From: Zobellella maritima
GTDB taxonomy: Bacteria; Pseudomonadota; Gammaproteobacteria; Enterobacterales; Aeromonadaceae
NCBI RefSeq assembly: GCF_003075035.1
Contig: NZ_QCZE01000004.1
Coordinates: 62,001 to 126,000, forward strand
DNA length: 64,000 nt
Direction: 5' to 3'
The notes under the pieces were generated by a model, which ran no database searches, was not told the DNA's origin, and worked only from the letters and a program-made list of their open reading frames with translations. Below, piece after piece: positions 18,216 to 28,169 of the stretch; within the stretch, counting starts at the first letter, position 1; each line of letters opens with the position of its first letter. Made by a program: the position numbers and the translations under genes.

Positions 18216-19577
18216 ATGATATATCGCCCCCTTACTCTCGTTTTGGCGCTGGCCGGCTGCGCCCAAGCACCGACCACATTGCATCCACAACTGACCCTGG
18301 CCAGCCAGTGGAACCAGCCCGTCGCCGCCACCGCCGAGCTGGATACCCACTGGTGGCAGGGATTCGGCTCTCCGGAGCTCGACCGACTGATAGCGGAAGG
18401 TCTGGGCCAGGGGCCGGATGTGCTGATTGCCGCCGAGCGGGTGCGCCAAGCTGAGGCCCGGTTGCAAGGTGCCGGGGCTTCTCTGTTTCCCGCCCTGAAC
18501 CTGAGCGGCGACAGCAGCCGGGCCTGGTCGGAAAGTGCCGCGGGCAACAGCAGCACCAACAATACCCGCGCCAGCCTGGCCATCAGCTATGAGCTGGATT
18601 TGTGGGGCAGACTGAAGGCTGGTCGCGACGCCGCCGAGGCGACTCTGGCCGCCAGCCGGTTTGACGTGGAAAGCGCTCGCCTGACCCTGGCATCCGGCAT
18701 CGCCGGGGCCTGGTTCCAGCTGCTGGCGCTCAATCAACGGCTGACCATCGCCGAGCAGAACCTGGCCCTGGCCAGGGACAACCTTGCCATTGTCGAGGCC
18801 AAATACCGTTACGGCGCCGCCGCCCTGGTGGATGTACAGCGCCAGCGCACCGCCGTGCTGACCCAGCAGGCCAGCCTGCTGCCGCTGGCCGAGCAGCGTA
18901 ACCAGACCCGCACCGCCCTGGTCATATTGCTGGGACGAACACCCCAGGAGGTCAGCCTGGCCGAAGCCTCGCTGCAGCAACTGGCCATCCCGGTGGTAAG
19001 CGCAGGACTGCCCGCCGAGCTGCTCCGTCGCCGGCCGGATCTGGCCAGTGCCGAAGCAGCCCTGGCCGCCGCCGATGCGGATGTCGCCGCGGCCAGGGCG
19101 GCACTGCTGCCCGGCATACAGCTGACCGGAACCGGCGGCCTGGCAAGCTCCGCCCTGCTGTCGCTGGCCGATCCGGGCCGGAGCCTGAACCTGACGGCGG
19201 CCCTGACCCAGACCCTGTTCGATGGTGGCCAGCGCCAAAGCCAGATCCGGCTCGCCGAGTCCCGCCGGCATGAGCTGATTGAGATCTATCGCAAGGCGAT
19301 ACTGACCGCCCTGAAAGAAGTGGAAGACGCGCTCGGCAATGTGGCGCTGACCGCCGCCCAGGAGCAAAGCCAGCAACAGATAGTGGACTATGCCCGGGAA
19401 ACCCTGCGCCTGACCGAGCTCCGCTACCGGGAAGGCGCCGAGGAGCTGCTGTCGTTAATCGATGCCCAGCGCACCCTGTTTGCCGCCGAAGATCAGCTGG
19501 CGATCATCCGCCAGAGCCGGCTGAATGCCAGCCTGGATCTGTTCAAGAGCCTGGGGGGTGGCTGGCAGCAGCCTTAG
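18216..19577 (+). CDS. Outer-membrane efflux factor (NodT family lipoprotein, TolC-like)
   Basis: A 453-residue outer-membrane channel protein. The signal peptide ends in a lipobox (LALAGC, Cys at about 15), so it is a lipoprotein of the NodT family. Two OEP repeats follow: the [21 protein letters not shown] opening and RVRQAEARL segment are typical of the first half, and [28 protein letters not shown] is typical of the second. It starts four bases after macB and completes a three-part MacAB pump with its own exit duct. Its 3' end overlaps the convergent mocR-type gene by 35 bases. Confidence 0.9.
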   Translation: MIYRPLTLVLALAGCAQAPTTLHPQLTLASQWNQPVAATAELDTHWWQGFGSPELDRLIAEGLGQGPDVLIAAERVRQAEARLQGAGASLFPALNLSGDSSRAWSESAAGNSSTNNTRASLAISYELDLWGRLKAGRDAAEATLAASRFDVESARLTLASGIAGAWFQLLALNQRLTIAEQNLALARDNLAIVEAKYRYGAAALVDVQRQRTAVLTQQASLLPLAEQRNQTRTALVILLGRTPQEVSLAEASLQQLAIPVVSAGLPAELLRRRPDLASAEAALAAADADVAAARAALLPGIQLTGTGGLASSALLSLADPGRSLNLTAALTQTLFDGGQRQSQIRLAESRRHELIEIYRKAILTALKEVEDALGNVALTAAQEQSQQQIVDYARETLRLTELRYREGAEELLSLIDAQRTLFAAEDQLAIIRQSRLNASLDLFKSLGGGWQQP

Positions 19578-20994
19578 CCCCTTCATCCAATGCCTGTGCC
19601 AGTGCCCGCCACACCCGTTCATCCTGACAGTGGGCGATATTGAAGCGGGCATAGCTGTCGGCATCGGGCTGGGAACTGAAATGCCGGCCCGGGGCCAGCA
19701 GTACATCCAGCTCCGCGGCGATACGGCTCAACCGCTCGGCGCTCTGGCCTGGGGGCAGCCGCAGCCAGCACAGAAAGCCGCCGGCCGGCTTGTGCCATGG
19801 GGTCAGTCCCAGTGACGCCAGCCGCTCCAGCACAGGGTAACGGACGTCGTCCAGCCGCCGACGCAGCTGCTCCACATGGCGGCGGTAGCGGCCGCCGGTC
19901 AGCAGCCGGTAGATCAGGCTCTCGGTCGAGGGCGAAGTGGACATGCCGGTGATCAGCTTGATATCGGTCATATCGGCAATCAGTGCCGGATTACCGGCCA
20001 GGAAACCCACCCGGAAATCCGCCGACAGCGTCTTCGACAGGCTGCCCAGGTAGAGCACCCTGTCGAAGCCGGCCAGGCTGGCATAGCGCAGACTCTGCTG
20101 GGTATCGAAATCCGCATAGATGTCATCTTCCAGCAGCCAGCAACGATGCTCCGCCAGGGCGCTCAACACCTTGTGGGCCCGGCTGCGGCTGACGCTGGCA
20201 CCGACCGGATTGCACAGCACCGAATTGGTGATATAGAGAATCGGCTTGTGCTGCTCCAGGGCCAGCCTGAGCGCCGCCAGATCGGGCCCCTCCAGCTGTC
20301 TCGGCACCGCCACCGGCACGGCACCGGCCAGCCGCAGCACCGCCATAAAGTTATAGAACCCCGGATCATCCACCAACACCCGGTCGCCGGGACGCACCAG
20401 GGCGCGCAGGGCCAGATCCAGGCCGTGCGTGGCGCTGGCGGCCATCAGGATCTGCGAAGGGGCAGCCTGGATGTTGAGCTGCTCCAGGCGCAGGGACAAC
20501 TGCTGACGCAGGGCCGGGTGACCCTGGGCCGAGCCATACTCGGTAAGCGGCGTCGGCTGCCGGGCCAGATCCCGCAAGGCGGCACGAATATCCTCATCTC
20601 CCAACCAGTCGGCGGGCAGACAACCGCTGCCGGGCTTGAGCCTGAAGCGCTCGGTATCCATCACCCGCCGCATCAGCGCCACCTCTTTGGCCAGGGCGCT
20701 GCTGGAGGCATCCACTTCCAGTACCAGCTGGCGAGTTTGCGGGCTGCGCGCCACATAGACGCCGCTGCCCTGACGGCTGACCACCAAACCAGCAGCCACC
20801 AGCCGCTCGTAGGCATCCGCCACGGTAAACCGGCTCACCTCCAGCTGCTGGGCCAGCTGGCGAATGGAAGGCAGCCGGCAGCCCGGTGTCCAGCGCCCCT
20901 CGCCGATAGCCTGGGTGGCATGGCGCACCAACTGCTCGACAAACGGCAGGTCGGCGGCTTTATCGAAGCGCCAGTCTGTGGCTTGAACTGTCAT
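19543..20994 (-). CDS. MocR/PdxR-type GntR regulator with aminotransferase domain
   Basis: A 483-residue regulator. The N-terminal winged helix of the GntR type covers about 15-90 ([42 protein letters not shown]). A fold-type I aminotransferase domain follows (about 115-470), with [21 protein letters not shown], an Asp in EDDIYADF and the PLP lysine in [15 protein letters not shown]. Such proteins bind PLP and control transport or PLP-related genes. It is divergent from an EamA-family exporter gene, so that exporter is its likely target; a palindrome and a spaced repeat lie between the two. Confidence 0.92.
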   Translation of the reverse strand: MTVQATDWRFDKAADLPFVEQLVRHATQAIGEGRWTPGCRLPSIRQLAQQLEVSRFTVADAYERLVAAGLVVSRQGSGVYVARSPQTRQLVLEVDASSSALAKEVALMRRVMDTERFRLKPGSGCLPADWLGDEDIRAALRDLARQPTPLTEYGSAQGHPALRQQLSLRLEQLNIQAAPSQILMAASATHGLDLALRALVRPGDRVLVDDPGFYNFMAVLRLAGAVPVAVPRQLEGPDLAALRLALEQHKPILYITNSVLCNPVGASVSRSRAHKVLSALAEHRCWLLEDDIYADFDTQQSLRYASLAGFDRVLYLGSLSKTLSADFRVGFLAGNPALIADMTDIKLITGMSTSPSTESLIYRLLTGGRYRRHVEQLRRRLDDVRYPVLERLASLGLTPWHKPAGGFLCWLRLPPGQSAERLSRIAAELDVLLAPGRHFSSQPDADSYARFNIAHCQDERVWRALAQALDEGAKAAASHPPGS

Positions 20995-21026
20995 GGTGAA
21001 GCTACCTGTACACTTGGGTCAATTCT

Positions 21027-21053
21027 GGACAAAGTGTCCTGATTGTCTGGTCA
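21027..21053. promoter_or_regulatory. Palindrome and direct repeat between mocR-type gene and EamA gene
   Basis: GGACA-AAG-TGTCC (21027-21039) is a perfect dyad. In addition TCTGGACA (21024-21031) recurs as TCTGGTCA (21046-21053), 22 bases away or two helical turns. MocR-type regulators bind spaced direct repeats near their target promoter, so this is the likely operator. Confidence 0.5.
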
Positions 21054-21108
21054 CCAAGAGAGTAACCTGATCACCTGTCGATAGGCAAACACTGCGAAGG
21101 AGTCTCAT

Positions 21109-21987
21109 ATGAAAATCACCACCTCCATCCCTCACCAACCCCTGGCCGGCATGCTGTGGGGCACCCTTGGGGTACTGCTGTTTGCCGCCGGCCTGCCCGC
21201 CACCCGTATCGCCGTACTGGAAATGCCCTCGTTGTTCGTCGGCGCCGGGCGCGCCTGGCTGGGCGCCGTGCTGGCCCTGATGCTGCTGCTGCTTACCCGC
21301 CAGCGCCTGCCCACCCCTCGGCAATGGCTCCGGCTGTCGCTGGTCGCCACCGGCGTGGTGTTCGGCTATCCCATACTGTCGTCCATCGCCCTGGAAAGCG
21401 TCTCCGCCACCCACGGGGTGCTGGTCACCGCCCTGCTGCCCTTGTGCACTGCCCTGTTCGGCGCCTTCCTCAACCAGCACTGGCCCAGGGCCGGTTTCTG
21501 GCTGTGCGCCGTGGCGGGCTCGGCGCTGGTGCTGTTCTATGCCGGCCAGCAGGCCCAGGGCCACTGGCAACAGGCGGATCTGCTGTTGTTGCTGGCCTGT
21601 GTGCTGTGCGGCATCGGTTATGCGGAAGGCGCCCGGCTGACCCGGGAGCTGGGCAGCTGGCAGGTGATCTGCTGGGCCCTGGTGCTGTCCCTGCCGCTGT
21701 TGACTCCCCTGACCTGGCACAGCCGCCCGGTGCTGGCCGACACCAGCCCGGCGGGCTGGCTCAGCATGCTGTACCTGGGCAGCTGCAGCATGTTCCTGGG
21801 ATTTTTCTTCTGGTACCGGGGACTGGCGTTGGGCGGCGTACCCCAGGTCAGCCAGGTACAGCTGCTGCAGCCGTTCGGCGCACTCTGGCTGGCCGCCCTG
21901 CTGCTGGGTGAGAGCCTGTCCGCCCAGACCATCTGGATTTGTCTGGCGGTGGTGGCCTGCGTCGCCCTGGGCCGGCGCTATGCTTGA
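21109..21987 (+). CDS. EamA-family (DMT) membrane exporter
   Basis: A 292-residue protein with about ten hydrophobic helices in two EamA repeats, typical of drug/metabolite transporters. The first repeat has the usual GxxWGTLGVLLFAAGLPATRIAV start and the second ends in GVPQVSQVQLLQPFGALWLAALLLGE. Start ATG 21109 follows GAAGGAG. Its divergent MocR-type neighbour suggests induction by a metabolite or amine such as an amino acid. The substrate is unknown. Confidence 0.88.
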   Translation: MKITTSIPHQPLAGMLWGTLGVLLFAAGLPATRIAVLEMPSLFVGAGRAWLGAVLALMLLLLTRQRLPTPRQWLRLSLVATGVVFGYPILSSIALESVSATHGVLVTALLPLCTALFGAFLNQHWPRAGFWLCAVAGSALVLFYAGQQAQGHWQQADLLLLLACVLCGIGYAEGARLTRELGSWQVICWALVLSLPLLTPLTWHSRPVLADTSPAGWLSMLYLGSCSMFLGFFFWYRGLALGGVPQVSQVQLLQPFGALWLAALLLGESLSAQTIWICLAVVACVALGRRYA

Positions 21988-22293
21988 ACCCACTGCCAAT
22001 CCACTGGCCTGGGTGCAAGGGAATAACGCATCCAGTTCAGGCCGCCGGCCTTAGGGCTTTCATGCCCATCGGATTCAACAGATGAGCTATTTCATCTCGG
22101 TTCACTGCCCCTTATAGTACGTCAATTTATTTGGCACACATAGGCAGGCAAACCGTAAACAAGCAGGCTAAGTACATAAACTGCGGGTTCAGCATTGCTG
22201 GTATTGCGCTGCGTAACAAAGCCTGCCGGCTAATGCCGTCAGCTACCACGATGAGGATGTGGCTCGCTGCTCAGATCTTTACCGGGATTGGTA
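21988..22293. other. Intergenic region without recognised gene
   Basis: About 305 bases between the EamA stop and the convergent kinase/phosphatase stop. No protein frame with family features, no strong hairpin and no repeat were seen. Base composition is lower in GC than the flanking genes. Confidence 0.4.
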
Positions 22294-24021
22294 TCAGTTG
22301 CGCGGCAACAACAGCGCCAGCAGCAGCACATTGCCGAGCAGCAGCAGCAGCGACAGCGTTCGCCAGAAGGCCAGCGGATGGCGCTCGACCAGCGGCAGCT
22401 GCTGCTCTTGCAGATAGGCGGGATTAGGCTTTCTGATATCGGCTTCAAACTCCGACAGCGCCTGGTAGCGCTGTCCGGGCTGGAGCGACACGGCCCGGGC
22501 AATGGCCCGGTCGACCCAGTGAGGCAGCTGCGGCTGATAGTTACGCAACGAGGTATAGCGCAGCCGGTTAAGGTGGCCTTTACCGGTGGCGGCGGCCAGG
22601 GCCTCGCCATAGGGCAGCTGGCCACTGAGCATCTGATAGACAATGCAGCCCAAGGCAAACTGGTCCGATTGGGGACTGCCCGGCACCCCGAGCAGATATT
22701 CGGGTGCCGTGTATTGTTTGGTGCCGAGCAGGGTATTGCGGGCAATGGGGGTAGCGATATCGGCAATCCCGGCAATCCTGGCCGAGCCGAAGTCGATGAT
22801 TTTGACCAGCCCCTCATCGGTGAGCAGTATGTTGCCCGGCTTGAGATCCTGATGCAACATATCCAGCCGGTGGAAGGCGCGCAGCCCCGCGATCATCTGG
22901 GGCAACAGGCGCCGCACTTCATCCAGGGACAGGGGACCTTCATCATCCAGCTTCTGCTCCAGGGTTCGCCCTTCGATATATTCCAGCACATAGTAGAGAA
23001 AGCGCCTGGGTCGCTGCTGCTCAATGGTGCGCACCACATGGGGGCTGTTGATGCGCCGCCCGACCCACTCTTCCAGCTGAAACCGCTCCAGATAGGCAGG
23101 ATCATCCTCGAAATTGACCGAGGGGGTTTTCAGCACCACCTTGTTGCCGCTGTCGGTATCCACCGCCAGATAGAGCTGGCTGGTCGAGCTGGCGTGCAGC
23201 TCACGGATGATGCGATAGCCGTCGAGCACCATGCCCTGTTCCAGCTCAGGCGGGAACGGCAGGGTGGTAAGCCTGGCATAAACTTCCTCCACTTCCGGCC
23301 GGGGCAACTGGTCGATACGCAGAACCTGGCAACTGATGTTGTCGTCGCTGCCCTGCTCCAGCGCCACTTCGCATATGTGTCGGGCACAGCGGTCGGGATC
23401 GGGATACTGGCGCAGCAGGGTTTTCAACTGCTGGTCGGGCACATGCTCATGGACGCCATCGGTCACCAGCACAAAGCTGTCGCCGGACTCGACCGGAAGC
23501 GATTTATAGTCGATTTCCAGACCGTAACCGACCCCCAGGGCCCGGCTCAGGTACTCGCGGTCATGGCCCAGGCGCAGCCGGTGATCCTGGGTCAGCAGCT
23601 CCAGATCCCCGCCCCGCCACAGGTAGATGCGGGTATCTCCCACATGAAACAAGTGGGCGGTGGTCGACTTGATCACCACGGCGGAAAAGGTGGTGGCAGC
23701 CGCCCTGGATTCGTTCAGAAACTGATTGCCCTGGCCACAGAGCCAGATATTGATGGCGGTCAGCACCTTGGCACCGGACTGCTTGACCGACCAGCTATCC
23801 GGGGTACTGAAGTAATCGGAGAGGAAGCTGCTGATGGCAGACTGGCTGGCCAGGCTGGCCAGCTCGCTGCTGCTGATGCCGTCGGCCAGGGCGCAGGCCA
23901 GCCCCTTGGCGTCGAGCAGCAGCGGATTGTCCGGGGCATAGAAGCCCAGGGCGTCCTGATTTTCTGGTTTCAGTCCGGCCAGTGAATGCTGGCCGCAACT
24001 GGCGCTGAGTGGAGTTGCCAC
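22294..24021 (-). CDS. Bifunctional PP2C phosphatase / Ser-Thr protein kinase
   Basis: A 575-residue membrane-anchored signalling protein. Residues about 1-235 are a PP2C-type phosphatase (ACALADGISSSE, FHVGDTRIYLWR, LVTDGVHEHV, DNIS). Residues about 270-540 are a Hanks-type kinase: HQDLKPGNILL is the catalytic loop (HRD changed to HQD), IDFGSARI the metal loop, and GTKQYTAPEYLLG the activation segment. A single C-terminal helix (LSLLLLLGNVLLLALLL) anchors it. It lies nine bases after narK. Related fusions are commonly found beside nitrate/nitrite carriers in assimilatory operons, so a role in nitrate uptake control is inferred. Confidence 0.9.
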   Translation of the reverse strand: MATPLSASCGQHSLAGLKPENQDALGFYAPDNPLLLDAKGLACALADGISSSELASLASQSAISSFLSDYFSTPDSWSVKQSGAKVLTAINIWLCGQGNQFLNESRAAATTFSAVVIKSTTAHLFHVGDTRIYLWRGGDLELLTQDHRLRLGHDREYLSRALGVGYGLEIDYKSLPVESGDSFVLVTDGVHEHVPDQQLKTLLRQYPDPDRCARHICEVALEQGSDDNISCQVLRIDQLPRPEVEEVYARLTTLPFPPELEQGMVLDGYRIIRELHASSTSQLYLAVDTDSGNKVVLKTPSVNFEDDPAYLERFQLEEWVGRRINSPHVVRTIEQQRPRRFLYYVLEYIEGRTLEQKLDDEGPLSLDEVRRLLPQMIAGLRAFHRLDMLHQDLKPGNILLTDEGLVKIIDFGSARIAGIADIATPIARNTLLGTKQYTAPEYLLGVPGSPQSDQFALGCIVYQMLSGQLPYGEALAAATGKGHLNRLRYTSLRNYQPQLPHWVDRAIARAVSLQPGQRYQALSEFEADIRKPNPAYLQEQQLPLVERHPLAFWRTLSLLLLLGNVLLLALLLPRN

Positions 24022-24030
24022 GAATTAATC

Positions 24031-25497
24031 CTAGTGGACGTCTATCATCTGCACTGTACCATCCGGCAGCACTTCTGCCATCTGGCCGCTCGGCTCATCC
24101 ATCAGCTGTACCGCCAGCATGGTAATGGCGGCCATGGTGCCGATCATCCAGAAAAAGACCTGGGGAGAAACGAAAGACAGCACCGTCAAGAACACCACGG
24201 CACCCACATTGCCGTAGGCCCCCGTCATACCGGCGATCTGCCCGGTCAGGCGGCGCTTGATCAGGGGAACGATGGCAAACACGGCACCTTGCCCTGCCTG
24301 AACGAACAGGGAGCAGCACATGGTCACCAGCACGGCGACGGGCAACAACCAGTCGGCATTGATCTGTCCCATCAGGTAAAAGCCCAGGGTGGTGCCGGCC
24401 AGGCTCAGAGTCAGGGTCTTCTTGCGGCCCAGCTTGTCGCTCAGATAACCACCGCTGGGACGGGAAACCAGATTCATAAAGGCGAAGGCCGAGGCCAGCA
24501 GACCCGCCTGTACCGGGCTGATGCCGAAGGTATCGTTGAAAAACAGTGGCAGCATGGACACCACCGCCAGCTCGGCACCAAAGGTCGACAGATAGGCCAG
24601 GTTAAGCACCGCCACCTGCTTGAACTTGTAGCGATGGATCTCCGGCACCGGCTTGTGGAAGACGTCCTTGTTAACCTTGACGATATGATAAAGCTGCCAG
24701 GCGAACAGTCCCAGCAGTCCGCCGTAAACCCCGTAACTGGCGCCAGCAGATAACAGGCTGACGCCCTGGGGTGACAGCTTCCAAACTAGCAGGGCCAGCG
24801 CCGCATACAGGGGCAGGCTCATCACGATATAGAGCACGAAGTCGCCCTTGCTGGTGACTTCCATGGCACCGGACTTTTTCGGTTTGAAGTAGGTAGAGCC
24901 CTTGGGGGTGTCGGAGACACTGAAATAATAGGCAAAGGAATAGACCAGGGCGACGCAGCCGGTTATCCCCAGGGCATAACGCCAGCCGTGTTCGCCGCCA
25001 ATGAGCAGGGCGAGTGACGGCAACACCATGGCCGCCGCCGCCGAGCCGAAGTTGCCCCAGCCACCGTAAATCCCTTCGGCGAGGCCCACCTGCTTGGCGG
25101 GAAACCACTCGGAAATCATGCGAATGCCGATCACGAAGCCGGCGCCGACAAAGCCCAGCATAAAGCGCGCCAGCGCCATCTGCTCAAAGCTGTCGGCGAG
25201 GGCAAAGAAGAAGCAAATCAGGCTTGAGAACCCCAGCAGCAATGAATACATCACCCTGGGACCGAACTTGTCAACCAGCATGCCCACGACGATGCGCGCC
25301 GGTATGGTCAGGGCCACGTTAAGGATAAGCAGGGTGGATATCTGCTGATCACTCAACCCCATAGACTCACGGATAAATATCAGCAGCGGGGCATGGTTGA
25401 ACCAGACCACGAAGCTGATGAAAAACGCCAGCCAGGTCATATGCAGGATACGGCTGTTGCCGCTGAAAGATAGAAGCTTGATTCTGGATGCAGACAT
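24031..25497 (-). CDS. narK: Nitrate/nitrite transporter (NarK/NasA type, MFS NNP family)
   Basis: A 488-residue inner-membrane carrier with 12 helices. The NNP-family patterns are visible: [14 protein letters not shown] with the substrate-binding Arg, a nitrate-signature segment [20 protein letters not shown], and a second signature [20 protein letters not shown] long central loop (about 190-225) with charged residues is usual for the family. Start ATG 25497 has GAGAG seven bases before it. The kinase/phosphatase gene follows immediately. No nitrate or nitrite reductase gene lies downstream, unlike the common nas layout. Confidence 0.9.
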   Translation of the reverse strand: MSASRIKLLSFSGNSRILHMTWLAFFISFVVWFNHAPLLIFIRESMGLSDQQISTLLILNVALTIPARIVVGMLVDKFGPRVMYSLLLGFSSLICFFFALADSFEQMALARFMLGFVGAGFVIGIRMISEWFPAKQVGLAEGIYGGWGNFGSAAAAMVLPSLALLIGGEHGWRYALGITGCVALVYSFAYYFSVSDTPKGSTYFKPKKSGAMEVTSKGDFVLYIVMSLPLYAALALLVWKLSPQGVSLLSAGASYGVYGGLLGLFAWQLYHIVKVNKDVFHKPVPEIHRYKFKQVAVLNLAYLSTFGAELAVVSMLPLFFNDTFGISPVQAGLLASAFAFMNLVSRPSGGYLSDKLGRKKTLTLSLAGTTLGFYLMGQINADWLLPVAVLVTMCCSLFVQAGQGAVFAIVPLIKRRLTGQIAGMTGAYGNVGAVVFLTVLSFVSPQVFFWMIGTMAAITMLAVQLMDEPSGQMAEVLPDGTVQMIDVH

Positions 25498-25879
25498 CTT
25501 GGTGCTCTCACTAGCCCGTTAAAACATTGGGTATCCTCCTGCGGGAATCATGCCAATATGACAAACGATTGTTTTGTATTAAAAATAGTATTTGAGCAGG
25601 GGCCTTACCGGCACCAGAACAAGGCGCTGCACCAGGAACATGCACAGTCGTTGTGCAAGTCGTCACCACCCCGGAGCCGCTTGCCTCCTGCTAGTGCCAT
25701 ATGCACCTCAGGCTATGTCCCGTTACCGTGCATTGATAACGCCGACACTGCGCCGCAGGCGTTTGCGAGCTGCCGGATCTGCCCGCAGGGAGGGGGGCTA
25801 CACCATTCCGGACCGGAAAGCGGACAAAGTGCCTCCTTCGCTTTATAATGGGTCTCCGCTCATCCAGGGGAGGCCCGCC
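25498..25879. other. Divergent intergenic region between narK and the YgjP-like gene
   Basis: About 380 bases. The narK-proximal 100 bases are AT-rich and probably carry its promoter. No FNR box (TTGAT-N4-ATCAA) or clear NarL heptamer pair was found. The remaining part is GC-rich, with a short open frame that reads into the YgjP-like gene but has no family similarity. Confidence 0.35.
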
Positions 25880-26380
25880 GTGAATACCTTGAAATACCTG
25901 GCCGGTTACCCGGAACATATTCAGGCCCAAGCCAGCGAGCTACTACAAAACGGCCGGCTGGGCGACTACCTGCAACGCAAATACCCCCTCCGTCACCGGG
26001 TACAGAGCGACAAGGCCCTGTACGACTATGTGATGGCGCTGAAAAACCAGTATCTGCGCAAGACCCCGCCCCTGAGCCGGGTACACTTCGACAGCAAGAT
26101 CAACGTACTCAAGCAGGCGCTCGGCATGCATACCTATCAGTCCCGAGTACAGGGGGCCAGGCTCAAGGCCCATAACAGCATCACCATAGCGGCCCTGTTC
26201 AGGGAAACACCGGAAGAATTTCTGAAGATGATAGTGGTCCACGAACTGGCCCACTTCAGGGAAAAGGAACACAACAAAGCGTTTTACCAGTTGTGCTGCC
26301 ATATGGAACCAGCCTATCACCAGCTGGAGCTGGATACCCGGCTATGGCTGGTATGGCGGCACCAGCAGAAAGTCGCTTAA
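25880..26380 (+). CDS. YgjP-like (M48-type) metallopeptidase domain protein
   Basis: A 166-residue cytosolic protein of the YgjP/WLM-like zinc-peptidase group. The zinc motif HELAHFREKEHN (about 118-129) supplies two His and a catalytic Glu, with a third His downstream (FYQLCCHMEPAYHQLE). The upstream segment with LKAHNSITIAALFRETPEEFLKMIVVHE matches the family. GTG 25880 is chosen as start because AGGGGAGG (25865-25872) lies eight bases upstream and the family similarity begins there; a much longer frame upstream is not conserved. No partner gene is evident. Confidence 0.8.
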   Translation: MNTLKYLAGYPEHIQAQASELLQNGRLGDYLQRKYPLRHRVQSDKALYDYVMALKNQYLRKTPPLSRVHFDSKINVLKQALGMHTYQSRVQGARLKAHNSITIAALFRETPEEFLKMIVVHELAHFREKEHNKAFYQLCCHMEPAYHQLELDTRLWLVWRHQQKVA

Positions 26381-26708
26381 CCTTCTCCCCGGAAGCGCCC
26401 GCCGGAGCTGCACCAGAATCCGCTCCCGGCACATACCGGCCACATCATTACGCAATTCAACAAAGCACCTACCTCCGCACATATTATTAGCCTAAATGCA
26501 ACACTTGAATAACACTTAGGTAATGTCATTTGAGCTTGCTGACCCAGGTTTCCGGACGCTACTGGCCTTTCGTTTACCGCCGAGGCCGCGACACCGAGCG
26601 TCCTGCCCTGGTGATAAGCGGACCGACCAGAACATCACACGGGGCAACTTCCCATCACGTCAGCAACAAGCGGTAACCCACTACCCATCTTGCAAGGAGT
26701 AACCACCG
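26381..26708. other. Intergenic region before the aldehyde dehydrogenase operon
   Basis: About 330 bases with no supported gene. An AT-rich part near 26450-26530 is the likeliest promoter site for the downstream five-gene operon. No exact sigma-54 element and no clear dyad operator were found. Confidence 0.35.
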
Positions 26709-28154
26709 ATGAACGTCAAGCCCGAACAAGCCCTGTATATTGGTGGAAAATGGCAACAGGGTCAGGATGCCCTTGCCAATATCAACCCGTCCGATATCAG
26801 CGAAGTGATCGGTCATTTCGCCCAGGCCAGCGTCAGCCAGACTCAGGCAGCCATCGAGGCCGCCAGGGCTGCCCAGCCCGCATGGGCGGCCACCCTCCCC
26901 GAGCACAAACAAAGGGTATTACAGGCCATCGGAGACGAGCTGATCGCCCGTTGCGACGAGCTGGGTACCCTGCTGTCCCGGGAGGAAGGCAAGCCGTTTG
27001 CCGAAGGCCGGGGAGAAATCTATCGTGCCGGCCAGTTCTTCCAGTATTACGCCGCCGAGGTGCTGCGCCTGATGGGAGAAACCGCCGCCTCGGTTCGCCC
27101 CGGGGTAGAGGTCGAAGTGACCCGGGAGCCCCTGGGCGTGGTCGGTATCATCTCTCCCTGGAATTTCCCCACCGCCACTGCCGCCTGGAAAATCGCCCCG
27201 GCACTGGCCTTCGGCAATGCCGTCATCTGGAAACCCGCCAACCTGACCCCGGCCAGTGCCGTGGCCCTGGCCGACATCATCGCCCGCCAGGATCTTCCGG
27301 CCGGCACCTTCAACCTGGTGCTGGGCAGCGGCCGTGAAGTGGGTGAATTATTGATCAATTCCCGCCAGCTCGATGGCATCAGCTTTACCGGTTCGGTCGA
27401 CACCGGCCGCCGCATCGCCGCCGCCACCGCCGGTAACCTGGTGCGCTGCCAGCTGGAGATGGGCAGCAAGAACGCCCTGGTGGTGGCCGACGACGCCGAT
27501 CTCCAAACCGCCGTAGACGCAACCATCGCCGGCGCGTTTTCCGGAACCGGTCAGAAATGCACCGCCTCTTCCCGCCTGGTGGTCATGGACGGTATCCACG
27601 ATGCCTTTGTCGAGGCCTTGATCAAACGGATGCAGGGCCTGAAGGTCGGCCATGCCCTGGAAGAAGGAGTATTCATGGGGCCCGTGGTTGATGACAAGCA
27701 GCTCAATGCCAACCTGGACTGGGTGACCAGAGCCAAGGCGGCCGGCGCCGAGCTGGCCACCGGTGGCGATCGTCTCAACCTAACTCATGAGGGCTACTAT
27801 ATGTCGCCCACCCTGTTTCTGAATACCCGCAACGACTGGGAAATGAACCAGGAAGAACTGTTTGCCCCCATCAGCAGCGTGATTAGGGTGACCGATCTTG
27901 ATGACGCCATCGCCACCGTCAATGATACCCGCTTCGGGTTGACCGCCGGCATCTGTACCCGGAGCCTGAAAGCCAGCCATGAATTCAAGCGCCGGGCCCA
28001 GACTGGCTGCGTCATGGTCAACCTGCCCACGGCCGGTACCGATTATCACGTGCCCTTCGGCGGCCGCAAGGAATCCAGCTTCGGCCCACGGGAGCAAGGG
28101 ACCTACGCCAAGGATTTCTACACCATAGTCAAAACCACCTATCTGAAACCCTAG
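26709..28154 (+). CDS. NAD(P)+-dependent aldehyde dehydrogenase (alpha-ketoglutaric-semialdehyde type)
   Basis: A 481-residue cytosolic enzyme that oxidises an aldehyde to the acid. Catalytic Cys is in GTGQKCTASSR (about 283), the general base Glu in CQLEMGSKNALVV (about 255), and the Rossmann contacts include ISPWNFPTA and FTGSVDTGR. The overall sequence and C-terminal TYLKP-type tail most resemble alpha-ketoglutaric semialdehyde dehydrogenases and related succinate-semialdehyde enzymes, but the substrate remains uncertain. AAGGAG precedes the ATG. It opens an apparent operon with a dipeptidase, a BCCT carrier and two proteins of unknown function, which suggests catabolism of an imported quaternary-amine or peptide-like compound. 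Confidence 0.85.
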   Translation: MNVKPEQALYIGGKWQQGQDALANINPSDISEVIGHFAQASVSQTQAAIEAARAAQPAWAATLPEHKQRVLQAIGDELIARCDELGTLLSREEGKPFAEGRGEIYRAGQFFQYYAAEVLRLMGETAASVRPGVEVEVTREPLGVVGIISPWNFPTATAAWKIAPALAFGNAVIWKPANLTPASAVALADIIARQDLPAGTFNLVLGSGREVGELLINSRQLDGISFTGSVDTGRRIAAATAGNLVRCQLEMGSKNALVVADDADLQTAVDATIAGAFSGTGQKCTASSRLVVMDGIHDAFVEALIKRMQGLKVGHALEEGVFMGPVVDDKQLNANLDWVTRAKAAGAELATGGDRLNLTHEGYYMSPTLFLNTRNDWEMNQEELFAPISSVIRVTDLDDAIATVNDTRFGLTAGICTRSLKASHEFKRRAQTGCVMVNLPTAGTDYHVPFGGRKESSFGPREQGTYAKDFYTIVKTTYLKP

Positions 28155-28169
28155 GGTATGGAGGCCAGC

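Noticed and set aside
25498-25600. FNR or NarL site before narK
   Set aside because: No TTGAT-N4-ATCAA and no convincing pair of TACYYMT heptamers could be found.
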